A stretch of 19,484 nt of DNA from Spirogloea muscicola (Eukaryota; Streptophyta; Zygnematophyceae; Spirogloeales; Spirogloeaceae): the NCBI GenBank assembly GCA_009602725.1, contig WELB01000182.1, forward strand, positions 188,554 through 208,037, written 5' to 3'. This document shows, in pieces, positions 1 to 9,211 of this stretch. The stretch's first letter is position 1; every line of letters starts with the position of its first letter. Both the position numbers and the translations under genes were made by a program. The notes below the pieces were generated by a model. The model was not told the origin of the DNA. It saw nothing but the letters and a program-made list of their open reading frames with translations, and ran no database searches.

Positions 1-455
1 AAGACGAGTTCTTCCCGTTGGCAATTGACATCCATGGGGCACGGGCGCTCGGTGGCTTGAGCTACTTAACCAGCTCGCCCGCCACGCAATCGCCCGTCGC
101 TTCCATGGTGAACCGGTAGACTTTCCTGCAGCCGGGTCGCTGGGCGCAAGTGTATCGCATGCGCTTGGCCGTCTCGCTGCAGAGGTCCATGGCCCGTGCG
201 CTGCACCTTCGTGCCGGACGAGCCCTCGCTGCTGCCTCTGGCTCTGTCCAGGGGACTCACTTCCAGGACCCTAGCCTCTCTAATTTGCGGCTGCTTAGCA
301 GGGGTTACTGAGTGATTTGTAGCTGCTTTCTTTCTTTGTGTGCTTTGGTTTCTTAGCGCTTCCTCTGGCTTCCTCTGGCCCCCTTCTCGTTCTCTGTTCA
401 TTCTTTTTTGGGCTGGCTTGTCCAGCCCCTATCCTCAATGGGCGAGCCCTTTTCT
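1..455 (+). mobile_element. LINE-like retrotransposon 3' end, degenerate copy 1
   Basis: The first 250 bases resemble positions 2473-2720 and keep fragments of the same protein: DEFFPLAID at the very start, then RMRLAVSLQRSMARALH near 157-207. This RxRLAVSLQRxxARAL ending resembles the C-terminus of reverse-transcriptase proteins of algal non-LTR elements (family knowledge; no search was run). The reading frame is shifted and broken between these fragments, so the copy is dead. It is followed by a shared 3' non-coding part: a GCTGCTTAGCAGGGGTTACTGAG block near 289-311, a pyrimidine-rich stretch, then GGGCTGGCTTGTCCAGCCCC with ATGGGCGAGCCC near 410-449. The left end lies outside the window. 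Confidence 0.55.
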
Positions 456-477
456 TTTCTGTAGCTGCTAAACGCTT

Positions 478-568
478 ATCGGCCCCTCCGAACCCTTGTC
501 AATTCTTTTTGGGCTGGCTTATCATAGCCCTTGCCCCCATTTGGAGTGCCACTTCTTCTCTCGCCTCT
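478..568 (+). repeat. GGGCTGGCTT repeat, plus-orientation arm of an inverted pair
   Basis: This block runs from the TCGGCCCCTCCGAACC region through TTTTTGGGCTGGCTT to CCATTTGGAGTGCCACTTCT. Its reverse complement recurs at 888-965 with roughly nine in ten bases matching by eye. The two arms enclose about 320 bases, so the pair could fold into a long hairpin. The final 49 bases match 1795-1844 on the other strand with a single difference. Confidence 0.75.
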
Positions 569-744
569 GCTGGCTCGGCTTTGCCTCCCTTCCCGTACGT
601 GCCTGCCTTCGAACTTGGCCACTCACTTTCCACTCAGGCCCTACATCGCTCAGTGCACACTCCATTTCCTTCCCCGTCATGTGCACCGCGCCTTCTCTCT
701 CCCTTGCGTGACCAGTGTTGCCATCAGTTTAGTTGGGTGCTGGC

Positions 745-822
745 GCTTTTCGGCTCCTTCGGACCTTGTCCACACTTTCGGGCTGGCTGTTCACAGCGCA
801 CCCCCTTTCAAATGTGCTTGCC
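745..822 (+). repeat. GGGCTGGCTT-family repeat, diverged copy
   Basis: This carries the same order of blocks as 478-568: GCTTTTCGGCTCCTTCGGACC, then TTGTCCA, then CGGGCTGGCTGTTCACAGC. It is clearly related but more diverged, and it has no intact coding frame. Confidence 0.6.
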
Positions 823-887
823 TTTGTACTTGGCCACACATGGCCTCCCCATCTCTTAATAAACACGCATTCCTTTCAAAAGAAGAA

Positions 888-965
888 AGAAGTGGCACTC
901 GCAATGGGGGCAAGGGCTGCGAAAAGCCAGCCCAAAAAGAATTCACAAAGGTTCAGAGGGGCCTT
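888..965 (-). repeat. GGGCTGGCTT-family repeat, minus-orientation arm
   Basis: This is the reverse-complement partner of 478-568. It contains AGAAGTGGCACTCGCAATGG, then AAAAGCCAGCCCAAAAAGAA and TTCAGAGGGGCC. Positions 860-3900 otherwise hold only more diverged repeats and no supportable gene. Confidence 0.7.
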
Positions 966-1133
966 TCAAAGAGCCACTTTCTTGTTGCCGGTCGAAGGGG
1001 CCGATAGCTCCCGCTGTCCACGTTCCTGTCCCCATCTACTGGGCCTGGGCGTACTCTCCCAGGCCGTCACTTTCTCATCCTAATATGGACTAGCTTTTGC
1101 CTTAACAGTGGTGTAATGGCTTACATTGACCAC

Positions 1134-1175
1134 CCTTTCATGTCATGCGCACCGCGCGCCTTCTCTCTCACTTTG
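1134..1175 (+). repeat. CCTTTC/GCGCGCCTTCTC block, copy
   Basis: The CCTTTCA-TGTCATGCGCACCGCGCGCCTTCTCTC stretch is a shorter relative of a second dispersed block. That block reappears at 1359-1415 (+), 1619-1664 (-), 3243-3300 (-) and 3869-3915 (-). No coding function is supported. Confidence 0.55.
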
Positions 1176-1358
1176 GCTGCTTCTATGGCTTCCAGTAGGA
1201 TGAGCTGTCCTAAGAGCACTTAGACGTGCACGGGGCGCTTGAGGCTTGATGTTTTGACTCCCTCCCATGTGAATTGGCTTGACTCGGCCTCCATTACATT
1301 TCAGGCGTGCCGCACACCTTCTTCTTCTGCTTACTCTGCCTTCTGCCTTATGCATGCA

Positions 1359-1415
1359 CAATGTATCAGCTCGGCTTGGCCTCCCTTTCTTTCATTCGCG
1401 CAGCGCGCCTTCTCA
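1359..1415 (+). repeat. CAATGTAT...GCGCGCCTTCTC block, copy
   Basis: Blocks ACAATGTATCAGCTCGGCTT, GGCCTCCCTTTC and GCGCGCCTTCTC occur in the same order as in the reverse complement of 3243-3300. This repeat often lies next to the GGGCTGGCTT family, which suggests that both were parts of one longer element. Confidence 0.6.
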
Positions 1416-1618
1416 CCAATGGCCCGGGCAACACACGAGCGTGGCCTGACTGCAGGAGCAGCCGGGCGAGCAGCAAAAACAATTTCGCCTACATCTGATG
1501 CTGTAAAGCTCTAGTCGGCTGTCTCTGGCCTCCTGGCCAGGAAGTCCTTGAGGCCGAGCCTATCCTCGGTCCGTGAAAGATTTCAAGGCCAGTGGTGCAA
1601 GAAACGGAAGGCTCGTGG

Positions 1619-1664
1619 TTCGCATGACGCAAAAGGAAGGCCAAGCCGAGCCAACACATGCTCA
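1619..1664 (-). repeat. GCGCGCCTTCTC-type block, diverged minus copy
   Basis: The stretch TTCGCATGACGCAAAAGGAA then GGCCAAGCCGAGCCAACACATG corresponds to the reverse complement of the 1359-1415 block. It is diverged, and its extent is approximate. Confidence 0.4.
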
Positions 1665-1779
1665 TCCATAAGAGGTTGCATATCAGGGGGCCACACAAAG
1701 CGAAGCCCTAGGCTAGGGGGGCTAAGAAGCAGGGCGAAAGCACGGCTGGAGGGGGCTCTCGTACCCATCGAAAATCTGG

Positions 1780-1857
1780 CCATCCTTGACGCATCGAAGA
1801 AGTGGCACTCCAAATGGGGGCAAGGGCTGTGATAAGCCAGCCCATCCTTGACGCATC
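1780..1857. mobile_element. 46-bp repeat insertion flanked by 16-bp perfect direct repeats
   Basis: The 16-mer CCATCCTTGACGCATC occurs at 1780-1795 and again, without mismatch, at 1842-1857. Between the copies lie exactly 46 bases (1796-1841). They match the reverse complement of the end of the 478-568 repeat with a single difference. The arrangement is what an insertion with a target-site duplication looks like. A 16-bp duplication would fit target-primed reverse transcription of a severely truncated retroelement. The mechanism is inference; the repeats are seen directly. Confidence 0.6.
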
Positions 1858-1905
1858 CTTGGACTTGGGTGGCCATTCAACAGCTGCCCCTTCATTGCTA
1901 GCGGG

Positions 1906-1960
1906 AGTTCCTCTTCGGACCTTGTTCATTCTGTTAAGCTGGCCTCTCACAGGAATTGCC
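1906..1960 (+). repeat. GGGCTGGCTT-family repeat, diverged copy
   Basis: The order CTCTTCGGACCTTGTTCATT then TTAAGCTGGCCTCTCACAG matches the family core with several substitutions. Confidence 0.5.
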
Positions 1961-2148
1961 TCACACTGAAAGAGCTACTTCGTTGCTTCTCTTCTGAGGC
2001 GTGTGGACGTCATTGCCAGCCCCCCCCGGTGCGGCGGGCATCGCCTCCTCCTTGACGTGGGGAGGAGTTTCTGAGGTTGCAAAAGCATCCTCATCAACGC
2101 CTACAAATGGGAAACCAAAGCTCGCTCCCAATTTGAGAAGGTAGCTGA

Positions 2149-2212
2149 CAAAGGCCAGCCCAAAAAGATGGACAAGGTTGAAAGAGCCGAAGCCGAAAGA
2201 CGCTTAAACATG
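2149..2212 (-). repeat. GGGCTGGCTT-family repeat, minus copy
   Basis: The blocks GGCCAGCCCAAAAAGATGG, ACAAGGTTGAAAGAGCCGAA and AGACGCTTAAAC are the reverse complement of the family's GTTTAAGCG...CGGCTC...TTGTCCA...TTTTTGGGCTGG order. Just downstream (about 2284-2325) a minus-strand copy of the AACTCCGACTTG...GGGGTTACT block is also present. Confidence 0.6.
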
Positions 2213-2359
2213 GGAAAATTTCATCACTTGCAAGTTACCGAACTAACAGCTACTCACGAGACTACTGCGGAGGGGAGCTTAGTAACCCCGGGTTAGCAGT
2301 AGCAAGTCGGAGTTACTTGCAGCTGGAAAAGAGGCACTGGGGCAGCCACCGCCCTCCCC

Positions 2360-2920
2360 TGGAAGCGTCCTTCCCCAGCATGCCACCAAGCCCAGTGTGC
2401 CACCAAGCCTGGGTATGCGGTAGCCTGCGCTGCTCGGGCCAAGGAGCTCAAATGCGCAGATCACCCGCGGGAAGACGAGTTCTTCCCGCTCGCCATTGAT
2501 ACGCACGGGGCGATGGACGCTCGGTGGCTCGAGCTCAACCAGCTCTCACGTCACGCCATTGTCCGCCACTTCCATGGGGAGCCGGTGGACTTCCATGCAG
2601 CCGGGTTGCTAGCGCAGGTGTACCGCATGCGCTTGGCCGCTGCAGAAGTCTATGGCCTGCGCGCTGCACCTGCGTGCCGGCAGAGCACTCACTGCTGCCT
2701 CTGGAAATGGCCAGGGGACCCGCTTCCAGGAACCCAGTCTCTCTGACCTGAGGCTGCTTAGCAGGGGTTACTGAGTGCTTCGTAGCTGCTTGGGTTCTTC
2801 TTGTGCTTGTTTCACTTGGTGCTTCCCCTGGCCCCTTCTCGTCCTTTGTGCATCCTTCTTCTTCTTGAGAATAGGGTCTGGCTTTTCCAGCCCCTATCCT
2901 CAATGGGCGAGCCCTTCTTC
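2360..2920 (+). mobile_element. LINE-like retrotransposon 3' end, copy 2
   Basis: This is a better preserved relative of 1-455. It contains a coding remnant, then the shared 3' part: CTGAGGCTGCTTAGCAGGGGTTACTGAGTG around 2749-2777, a pyrimidine-rich stretch, then CTGGCTTTTCCAGCCCC and CAATGGGCGAGCCC ending near 2915. Both plus-strand copies end in the same order of blocks, so they are copies of one element that share a 3' untranslated region. No poly-A tail or clear flanking duplication could be identified. Confidence 0.55.
2381..2746 (+). pseudogene. C-terminal remnant of a non-LTR retrotransposon protein
   Basis: A single open frame reads KPGYAVACAARAKELKC, then DEFFPLAIDTHG, then a helical Arg/Leu-rich end including LLAQVYRMRLA, and stops at 2744-2746. 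The pattern of a basic AARAKE(R/L)K segment, then FxPLAIDTHG, then a helical end is what I expect after the reverse-transcriptase domain of LINE-like proteins common in green algae. No catalytic reverse-transcriptase motif (such as YADD) is present here, so only the tail survives. A 12-base direct repeat, TGCCACCAAGCC, occurs twice (2381-2392 and 2398-2409) at its left edge. It could instead be an unrelated repeat-borne frame; recognition is by motif only. Confidence 0.5.
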
Positions 2921-2968
2921 TACGACTGTTATGCCTGGCTCTTCTTCTTCGCTGGGCACCTGCCAGCG

Positions 2969-3061
2969 GAGCGCAGGAAAAAGTGGCTCTTCCAGGACGG
3001 GGCGATGGCTGTGAAAAGCTAACCCAGAGAACAATGTCCAAACGGCTGAAGAGTGCTAAAC
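2969..3061 (-). repeat. GGGCTGGCTT-family repeat, minus copy
   Basis: AAAAAGTGGCTCTTCCAGGA, GGCTGTGAAAAGCTAACCC and CAATGTCCAAACGGCTGAAG are the reverse complement of the family's CGGCTG...TTGTCCA...GGG(C/T)T(G/A)GCTT...CAGCC...GCCACTT order. Confidence 0.55.
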
Positions 3062-3094
3062 CCACACAGCTATGCAAGTGGCTACAGCGAATGG

Positions 3095-3300
3095 GAGCTC
3101 GGCAACCCCTTGTCAGCAGCCTCAAGTCGGAGTAATTTGCATCTGGAATGGAAGTGCTCGCCCATAGAGAAGAGGAGCTGGCAAAGCCAACCCAAAAACA
3201 ATGGACAATGTCCAAAGCCAAGAAAGAGGTGCCGGAAAAGAGAGAAGGCGCGCGGGGCGCATGAATTGAAAGGGAGGCCAATTCAAGCCAATACATTGTT
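3095..3300 (-). repeat. Composite repeat, minus strand: three blocks in series
   Basis: Read on the minus strand, this holds three family blocks in series. First is the CAATGTATTGGCTTGAATTGG...GCGCGCCTTCTC block (3300-3243). Next is TTGGACATTGTCCATTGTTT with GGGTTGGCTTTGCCAGC (about 3222-3147). Last is AATTACTCCGACTTGAGG with CTGCTGACAAGGGGTTGCC (about 3140-3095). Finding all three together suggests that the scattered single blocks are pieces of one longer element. Confidence 0.6.
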
Positions 3301-3545
3301 CAGGCAGAGTCGAGTGCAGACTAAACAATGCTACATCATACGGAGACCTAATCTAAGGTACCTAAGATGACATTAGTACCCACGGGTGAGCACCAACAAA
3401 TCTGACAAGCTAACTTGGGGAGCTGGAGCGCCGCCACGAAAGCCGGAGGCCTGACTTAGAGCGCGCCCTGCACGTTGATGAAGAGCCACAGGAAAAGGAC
3501 TACACTACAAAACACGACAAAACACGAGACGGTGCAGAGGGAAGC

Positions 3546-3785
3546 TCAGTATTCGCGAGTGAGCAACGTCAGGTCGGAATAGCTCGTTGCAGGGAGAGAG
3601 GCACTCCGCCGAGACCCAGAGGCGGTGGCCTTAGCACGGCCTGCTCGCGTGTGGACGGCGTGGGCAAGAAGAAGGGCTCGCCCATTGAGGATAGGGGCTG
3701 GCCCAAAAAGGAATGAACGGAGTACGAGAAGGGGGCCAGAGGAAGCGCTAGGAAAACAAGGCAAGGGAGCGTTGAAGCGACGATA
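3546..3785 (-). mobile_element. Inverted relative of the LINE-like 3' end
   Basis: On the minus strand the order is CGCTTCCTCTGGCCCCCTTC, then GGGCCAGCCCCTATCCTCAA with TGGGCGAGCCCTTCTTC (3710-3672), and finally ATTCCGACCTGACGTTGCTC near 3580-3555. The first two blocks match 355-450 and 2820-2915 closely. This is a minus-orientation fragment with no coding remnant. Confidence 0.55.
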
Positions 3786-3868
3786 CCGCCAGGCGCATTC
3801 GGAAGACTTGAGCGAGCGAACCGGCGCGTTGAATGGCAGACGCGGCCGGCGGTCAACGGCCTGACTGG

Positions 3869-3915
3869 AAGAGAAGGCGCGCGGTGCGCATGAATTGAAA
3901 GGGAGGTGCAATTCT
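3869..3915 (-). repeat. GCGCGCCTTCTC block, minus copy
   Basis: AGAGAAGGCGCGCGGTGCGC followed by ATGAATTGAAAGGGAGG is nearly identical to 3241-3276, differing at one base over about 36. It is the last recognisable dispersed repeat before the Pescadillo gene. Confidence 0.7.
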
Positions 3916-4067
3916 GGCCTTACAAATGTCCTGTTAACTGGGTAATGAGCTGGCTATGGGGGACACTAACTGGAAATGAAGTACAACAAGGGCCACTGCG
4001 CGCCTTCTTCTCCAACTTTATTTAGACGCTAAATCTCAAACCCCTGATCCCGTCCTCACTCCCACTT

Positions 4068-4108
4068 GCCGCCGCCGCCGCCGCCGCCGCCACCGCCGCC
4101 GCCGCCGG
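4068..4108 (+). repeat. (GCC)n trinucleotide run in the Pescadillo 5' leader
   Basis: About 13 GCC/GCC-like units, interrupted once by CAC, end 9 bases before the Pescadillo start codon at 4117. It lies in the expected 5' untranslated leader. Between 3916 and 4067 I see no gene and no convincing TATA box. Confidence 0.85.
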
Positions 4109-4116
4109 GGCTCGTC

Positions 4117-7100
4117 ATGACGAAGAAGCAGCAAAGGGTACGGCGGCGTCTCGCGTCTTCCCGCGCCTGATTGGCCGCCGAGCTTGGCTCCATGCAAGCG
4201 ATGCTGCTGTCAAGCAGCAGGCGGGAAGCTCCCTTGCTGAGCCGCTGGCTCGGACTGGCGTGCGGCTGCGCAGGGCAAGGCAGGGAACGTCGTGAACTAC
4301 ACCACCCGGAATCAGGCCCTCAATCGGCTCCAACTCAAGCTGCCGGAATTCAGGTCGGGGCCGCAAGTGGTGCTTTGAGAGCTTCTAGCGCGAGACAAGT
4401 CATCCGCAGCACCTCACTTAGCTTGCTTCTGCAAGCCGTAGTGACCGCCTTGGGCACGATGACGAGTCTTAGCAGGCCTTCTGACGGGTTGTGGCAGGCG
4501 GCTTTGCATTCTGAAGGGCGTCTTCCCGCGGGAGCCACGCAAGAAGGTCCATGGGCACAATAAGACCTACTACCACGTCAAGGACATCAACTTCCTCCTG
4601 CACGAGCCAATACTTGAGAAGAGCAGGCCTGTCCTCTTCCCTCTTCGTGGGTCGTCTGTGGCTAAGTGTCTAGTCTAGACTGCTGTCTGACACTATTATG
4701 TCCGCAGCTTCACAATTCTTAGTTGTCATACTCAAGCATTAGGTGCACGGTCAAATGGTATGGCCTATTGGGGCCTGATGTAGGGAGGCATTGAATAATC
4801 TTGCACTGTTTTTAGAAAATTGTTTGTCTGAGGCAGGACTCTCCTCCCCTGCTACCAACTCTCTCAATCAGCTAGTAGTGCCTACTTGCCAGTGATGATA
4901 TTTCCAGTTATGGCCCCTGTGTAGACAGAGTAGCTCGCTCATAAGACTGAAGCATTGCAAGTGTGGCCTGTTGAGCTCCAGAGAGATCAGAGCGCACGAG
5001 AGGAAGATAAAGAAGGCCAAAGCGAAGCAGTCTGGTAACACAACTGCACGGCTAGAGGCCAATTGTCCACAGTACACATTGGACCACCTGGTCAAGGAGA
5101 GGTAAGTGTAGCTGATTGGAGATGTTGCTTTGGTCTGACTGATTTAGAGACAGATAGTCAGGTTATGGTCACACTGAGCTTGAGAACGAGCACCAACTGC
5201 TGTCGTCCGCTGATGATACTGCAGGTATCCATCATTCATTGACGCTCTGCGAGATCTGGACGATCCGCTATCTCTTATCCACCTTTTTGCGGTGCTTCCA
5301 GCGGATGCGTCCCACAAGATCCCAGCAAAGAGAGTGCATGGTGCCAGAAGGTGCCCTTCTGCAAGTATTGCTCTTTATGTGATCTTAAAAATGTTGTGCG
5401 CAGTTGTGATAGTTTCAGGCCAGTGGGGGCGGTTGACAGGATGAATTGGCAGTAGGGTATCTACCTTTGGGTTATGTTTGTGAATGCCTCTAGCCGAATG
5501 TGTGTATAGGTCAACTTGGCATCAACTGCAGTGGCTCTTTGTGTGATGCACTTGTTCTTGATCTGAGTAGCTCATGGCACCACTTGATTTGGATTTTGGC
5601 AGGCTTGCACTGGAGTGGCAAGCTTACATTACTCGCACACACTCCCTGCGGAAAGTGTTTGTCTCTGTCAAGGGCATCTATTATCAGGTATTGTCTGTGC
5701 TCTCTGATGGTTGTAGTCGTCCACCCTGCTCTTCGCTGCACCTTGCAGAGCTCACCTCCAGGCCATATAAAGCAGTGGATGGAATGACATGCACCCATTG
5801 CGCAGGTTGTGCAGCTAGCTCGCTTGTGACGTGCAGGCCTCGTATGTATTACTGCTCTTATTGTTCTGTCCAATCATTTTTCAGGCCGACGTCATTGGGC
5901 AGAAGGTGACATGGCTAGTTCCGCATGCTATGAGCCAGATCCTGCCAAGCGACGTGGATTTCCGCGTCATGCTCACCTTCCTCGAATTCTACGAGGTCAA
6001 GCCTCCATCTTAATGGCAGCTTCAGAGGGCGCAGTCTCAGTACTGTCCCAAGGTGCTGTGAAGTTGCGAGGGTCACTTGCACATGGCCTTGCTTGAGCAA
6101 GAAGTTGCCTCTTGTCCTGTGTCACAGACGCTCATGGGCTTCGTCAACTTTAAGCTTTACCATTCGTTGGGCTTGAAGTACCCTCCCGTCCTTGACCCGC
6201 GCTTAGAAGCAGCAGCAGCAGGTGGGTGCACAAGCTTGCTCTATCTGTGGCATCAGTTGGTGCACCCTGTACACACAAGCCTCTGATGTGTTCCTTTCCA
6301 CGATCATGTGCCACTATTACAGACCTTTTTTCTGCAATGAAGAGCCTCGTCAAAGCAGATCAAACTGCTGCTGAGGAGGTGTTCGACGGAGACGGCAAGA
6401 AGGAGAATGAGAGTGAAGGGCAAGGAGTCCGAGAGGTGGACCAGGGGCCAACAATTCTAGGGGAGACGGAGGCGGGAAGGGAAGTACTACAAGCAGAATC
6501 TGCTGTAAGGCTGGCTTCTTTTCAAGGAAGGCTCAAGGCCATGGAGGCAGTAGGACAGGCTGCAAGCCGGCAGACTGAGAGCCAGCAGACTGAAGAGTTA
6601 GGAGCCGTAGAGCAGGCAGAGCAGGCTGAGGAGCAGGACGGGGATGATGATGAGGAGACGGTGCTTGCTCGGCGGGTTTTTCAAGGGTTCGTCTTCTTCC
6701 TGGCCCGCGAGGTATGAGACTGGGCTGGTTGCTGTACTTTCAATACTCATTCTTGGAAATTTGAGGTTTAGCTAGTAAGTCCTTGTAACGCAAGTTTCTC
6801 AATCTTCTAGGCGTCAAGCTTCATCCCCATACTTCGTTGCTAGTAGGTGGATGTCAGGTAACTATGGGAAGGCTGTTGATGCTGTCTCTCTGAGCAAGGC
6901 ACTGCTGGGACTGATTCATAGAGCAGGTACCTCGAGAATCACTGCTTCTTGTCATTCGAGCATTTGGCGGAGTAGCATCATGGGATGGTGATGGAGCTCC
7001 TTTTCAAGAAGCAGATGAGAGTATCACCCACCAGGTGCGCTAGAGGTTTTGTGCACATTGAGCTGACTTACAGTTGTTGCCAATTACTGTGGACGGTGAT

Positions 7101-8537
7101 TGCAGTGAGTCAATGGTCCCTGGCCTGGGAAGCTTGCCTTTGTTGAATTGAAGGAGAGTCTGATCTGATGAGAGCGCCTGCCTTTGTTTCTTTGGCATGC
7201 AGGTGGTTGATAGGCCAACCCAGGGACACAGGTTCCTCTCAAGGGACTATGTGCAGCCACAGTGGATATTCGACAGTGCAAATGCTCGTATTGCTCTCCC
7301 AACAAGTGACTATGGGCCTGGCCTGTGAGTTTGTCATGACCACTCACGATTAGCACTTACATGCAGATATTCCAATCATTTGCCAGCCCTTTCCAGGAGT
7401 CAACACTGGTCCGTTTGACTCCATTCATACCCCCTGTTGCTACACAAACACCTGAGCCTGGATAAGATTGCCCATGCATCTGAGGGGTTTGATGATGGGA
7501 CATGACGAGCAACTGTGTGATCTGCAGGGTGCCTCCTCCTCATCTGTCACCATTTGTAGACAATGAAGCAGAGGGGTATGTACCGGAGTATGCTGAAGTC
7601 ATACATAGACTGAAGGATGCCTCGAGCAAGGGCCCGGTGCTCTCCATTTCAGGGACAGAAGCTGAGGCAGACCTAGAGAGCAAGGCAGCTGTGGCTGCCA
7701 GGTCTGAGGAGGCTGCTGCTGCTTCTCAGCTGCAGGAAGTATGCCTCCGCTTCGCTACTTCATGCTGGTCGCATTGGTTGCAACAGACATTGCTTTCCAT
7801 GTCTCCCAATCTGTTTGACCTGTGACTATCCTATCTTGAGGCTTGCACCGCTGTCCCCCTCTCTCGCTACATCTCAAAGTGATGCATCATGGTTCACTGC
7901 CTGTTTTCTGTGGCACCTTCCAAGCAACTTCTGCGAGTATCTGAGAGGGTCAACGGTTTTTTTATTTGTCTTTGAACACAGCCTGGTTGAGAAAAACAAA
8001 CCGCTGACAAGGTCACTCTGATGGACCTACCAGGTGCAGGCTTTGGAGAGGCAGTATGCAGATGACTTGGCTAAGGAGGTGGCTGGAGTCCCATTCTCTG
8101 CTTCACTTGCAGAAGCTGCAAATGACACCTTGGGATTAGTAGGAGCAGGAGCTTCAGAAGCTGAGGATGAGGCAATTGCTGACGTTGATTCAAGAACAGA
8201 TACGGAGGGGCAGAGAGCTGGAAGTCTAAGAGCTCAGGCGACAGAGGCCGACGATGAGGCAGCCATGGCACAGATCATGATGCCCAGGAAGACGAAGCAA
8301 CTGTATGACGCCATGCAGGTGCTCACTCAGACTCGCTGCTAACTAAGAAAGTGACACAGAACAAAAAGATGCTCCAAGGAAGGCTTCAGGCTGCTGTTGT
8401 CTGGCATAAGCATTATTGTAGTAGTTGCTGATTGATAAGATTGTGACCTGCAGATGGGGAGGGCAAAGAAGCGGGTGGGTGTCGCTCTCCTGGAAGAGCG
8501 GAAGAGAAAAGCATTTGCTAAGAAGGCTAAGCCTTAG
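4117..8537 (+). CDS. PES1: Pescadillo homolog (PES1/Nop7), 14 exons
   Basis: This is a nucleolar 60S ribosome-assembly factor. In the PeBoW (Nop7-Erb1-Ytm1) complex it is needed for maturation of 27S pre-rRNA to 25S and 5.8S. Exons: 4117-4137, 4274-4353, 4498-4626, 4982-5101, 5225-5350, 5603-5687, 5885-5995, 6128-6221, 6323-6711, 6927-7034, 7203-7324, 7528-7738, 8034-8318, 8454-8537; spliced length 654 aa, against about 590-610 in yeast and human. The Pescadillo N domain covers about residues 8-265, with [29 protein letters not shown] and [23 protein letters not shown] domain covers about 370-460 and includes [11 protein letters not shown] and the conserved Trp in PQWIFDS. An acidic Glu/Gln-rich insert (about 280-365) precedes the BRCT, and the C-terminus is Lys-rich. 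The start gives MTKKQQRGKAGN, as in homologs. All phases join. Intron 3 uses a weak GC donor at 4627. Exon 13 could begin at 8040 instead of 8034. Confidence 0.93.
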
Positions 8538-9211
8538 TGATACACTTTTCTTCCAATCTTGTCGATCAGCTGCACAAGCAGCTAGAGCAAAGCGGTTGTG
8601 TGACGTAGCAGCCCTGCTACAGCCCAACATCCGCTGACTTTCCAGAGAAGGAAAACAGTGTCTTAGTATAATTTTGACTCGATACAGTACAAGCTACACG
8701 GCAAGAATCAGCAGCTGTACAGATCCTGCATGCATATCCACTTCGTCTGCTGCTTGCTCTGCTCAGTTGTTTCTGTTTACCTCAGTACTCAGGCTCAATA
8801 TTATGATCATCACAATCTAGCTCGGGCCACTACAGTCTATATTGCTGAGGTCCATGTAGCAATTGCACTTGCACAGCTGGTTCAACCCAGCTGAATGAGC
8901 TCATTAGCCCATTACAGTGGCTATTTCGCCATTGACGACCAACCTATCAAGGAAGACCAACCTACAAGTGCACAGGGGCGCACTAATGCTGGCCCCTTGT
9001 ACCTTGTGTACTGTGTGAGGACCCTCGCCTACGCAGTGTGCCTTCTTGTGTGTCAGTAGGTCCTCCAAAGATCCAGTGGGTCCTGTTGCGATCATCTGGC
9101 CTGGTGTCTGTAAAGGACAAGTACCAAACAAATGTAAGCATATGATCAAAATAGAGCAGATGACATGCACAAATTCTGCGGGTGTGATACACACAGAAAG
9201 AAAAGTTGCAC
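8538..9211. other. Intergenic region between convergent Pescadillo and seipin 3' ends
   Basis: These 674 bases separate two converging stop codons and should hold both 3' untranslated regions. I see no coding exon with homology, no RNA gene and no dispersed repeat. The sequence is AT-richer than the flanking exons. Confidence 0.6.
8912..8916 (-). promoter_or_regulatory. Candidate TGTAA poly(A) signal for seipin
   Basis: TTACA on the plus strand reads TGTAA on the minus strand, 296 bases past the seipin stop codon. TGTAA is the usual poly(A) signal of chlorophyte algae. A five-base match is weak evidence by itself. Confidence 0.25.

Noticed and set aside
338-859. Long open frame on the plus strand, Cys- and Phe-rich
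   Set aside because: It runs through several copies of the dispersed repeat and repeats its own phrases (such as GLA-PAP, ALAPIWSATS). It has no domain and is explained by repeat sequence.
2535-3296. 253-residue open frame on the minus strand
   Set aside because: It crosses the LINE-like remnant in antisense plus three repeat copies. Similar phrases (YSDL-LLTRG) recur at other repeat loci. No recognisable domain.
4010-4030. TTTATTT stretch as a TATA box for Pescadillo
   Set aside because: A single AT-rich run about 100 bases before the start codon, with no other promoter support; too weak to annotate.
4800-5095. Minus-strand open frame overlapping Pescadillo exon 4
   Set aside because: The plus strand encodes conserved Pescadillo residues there ([18 protein letters not shown]) with matching phases.
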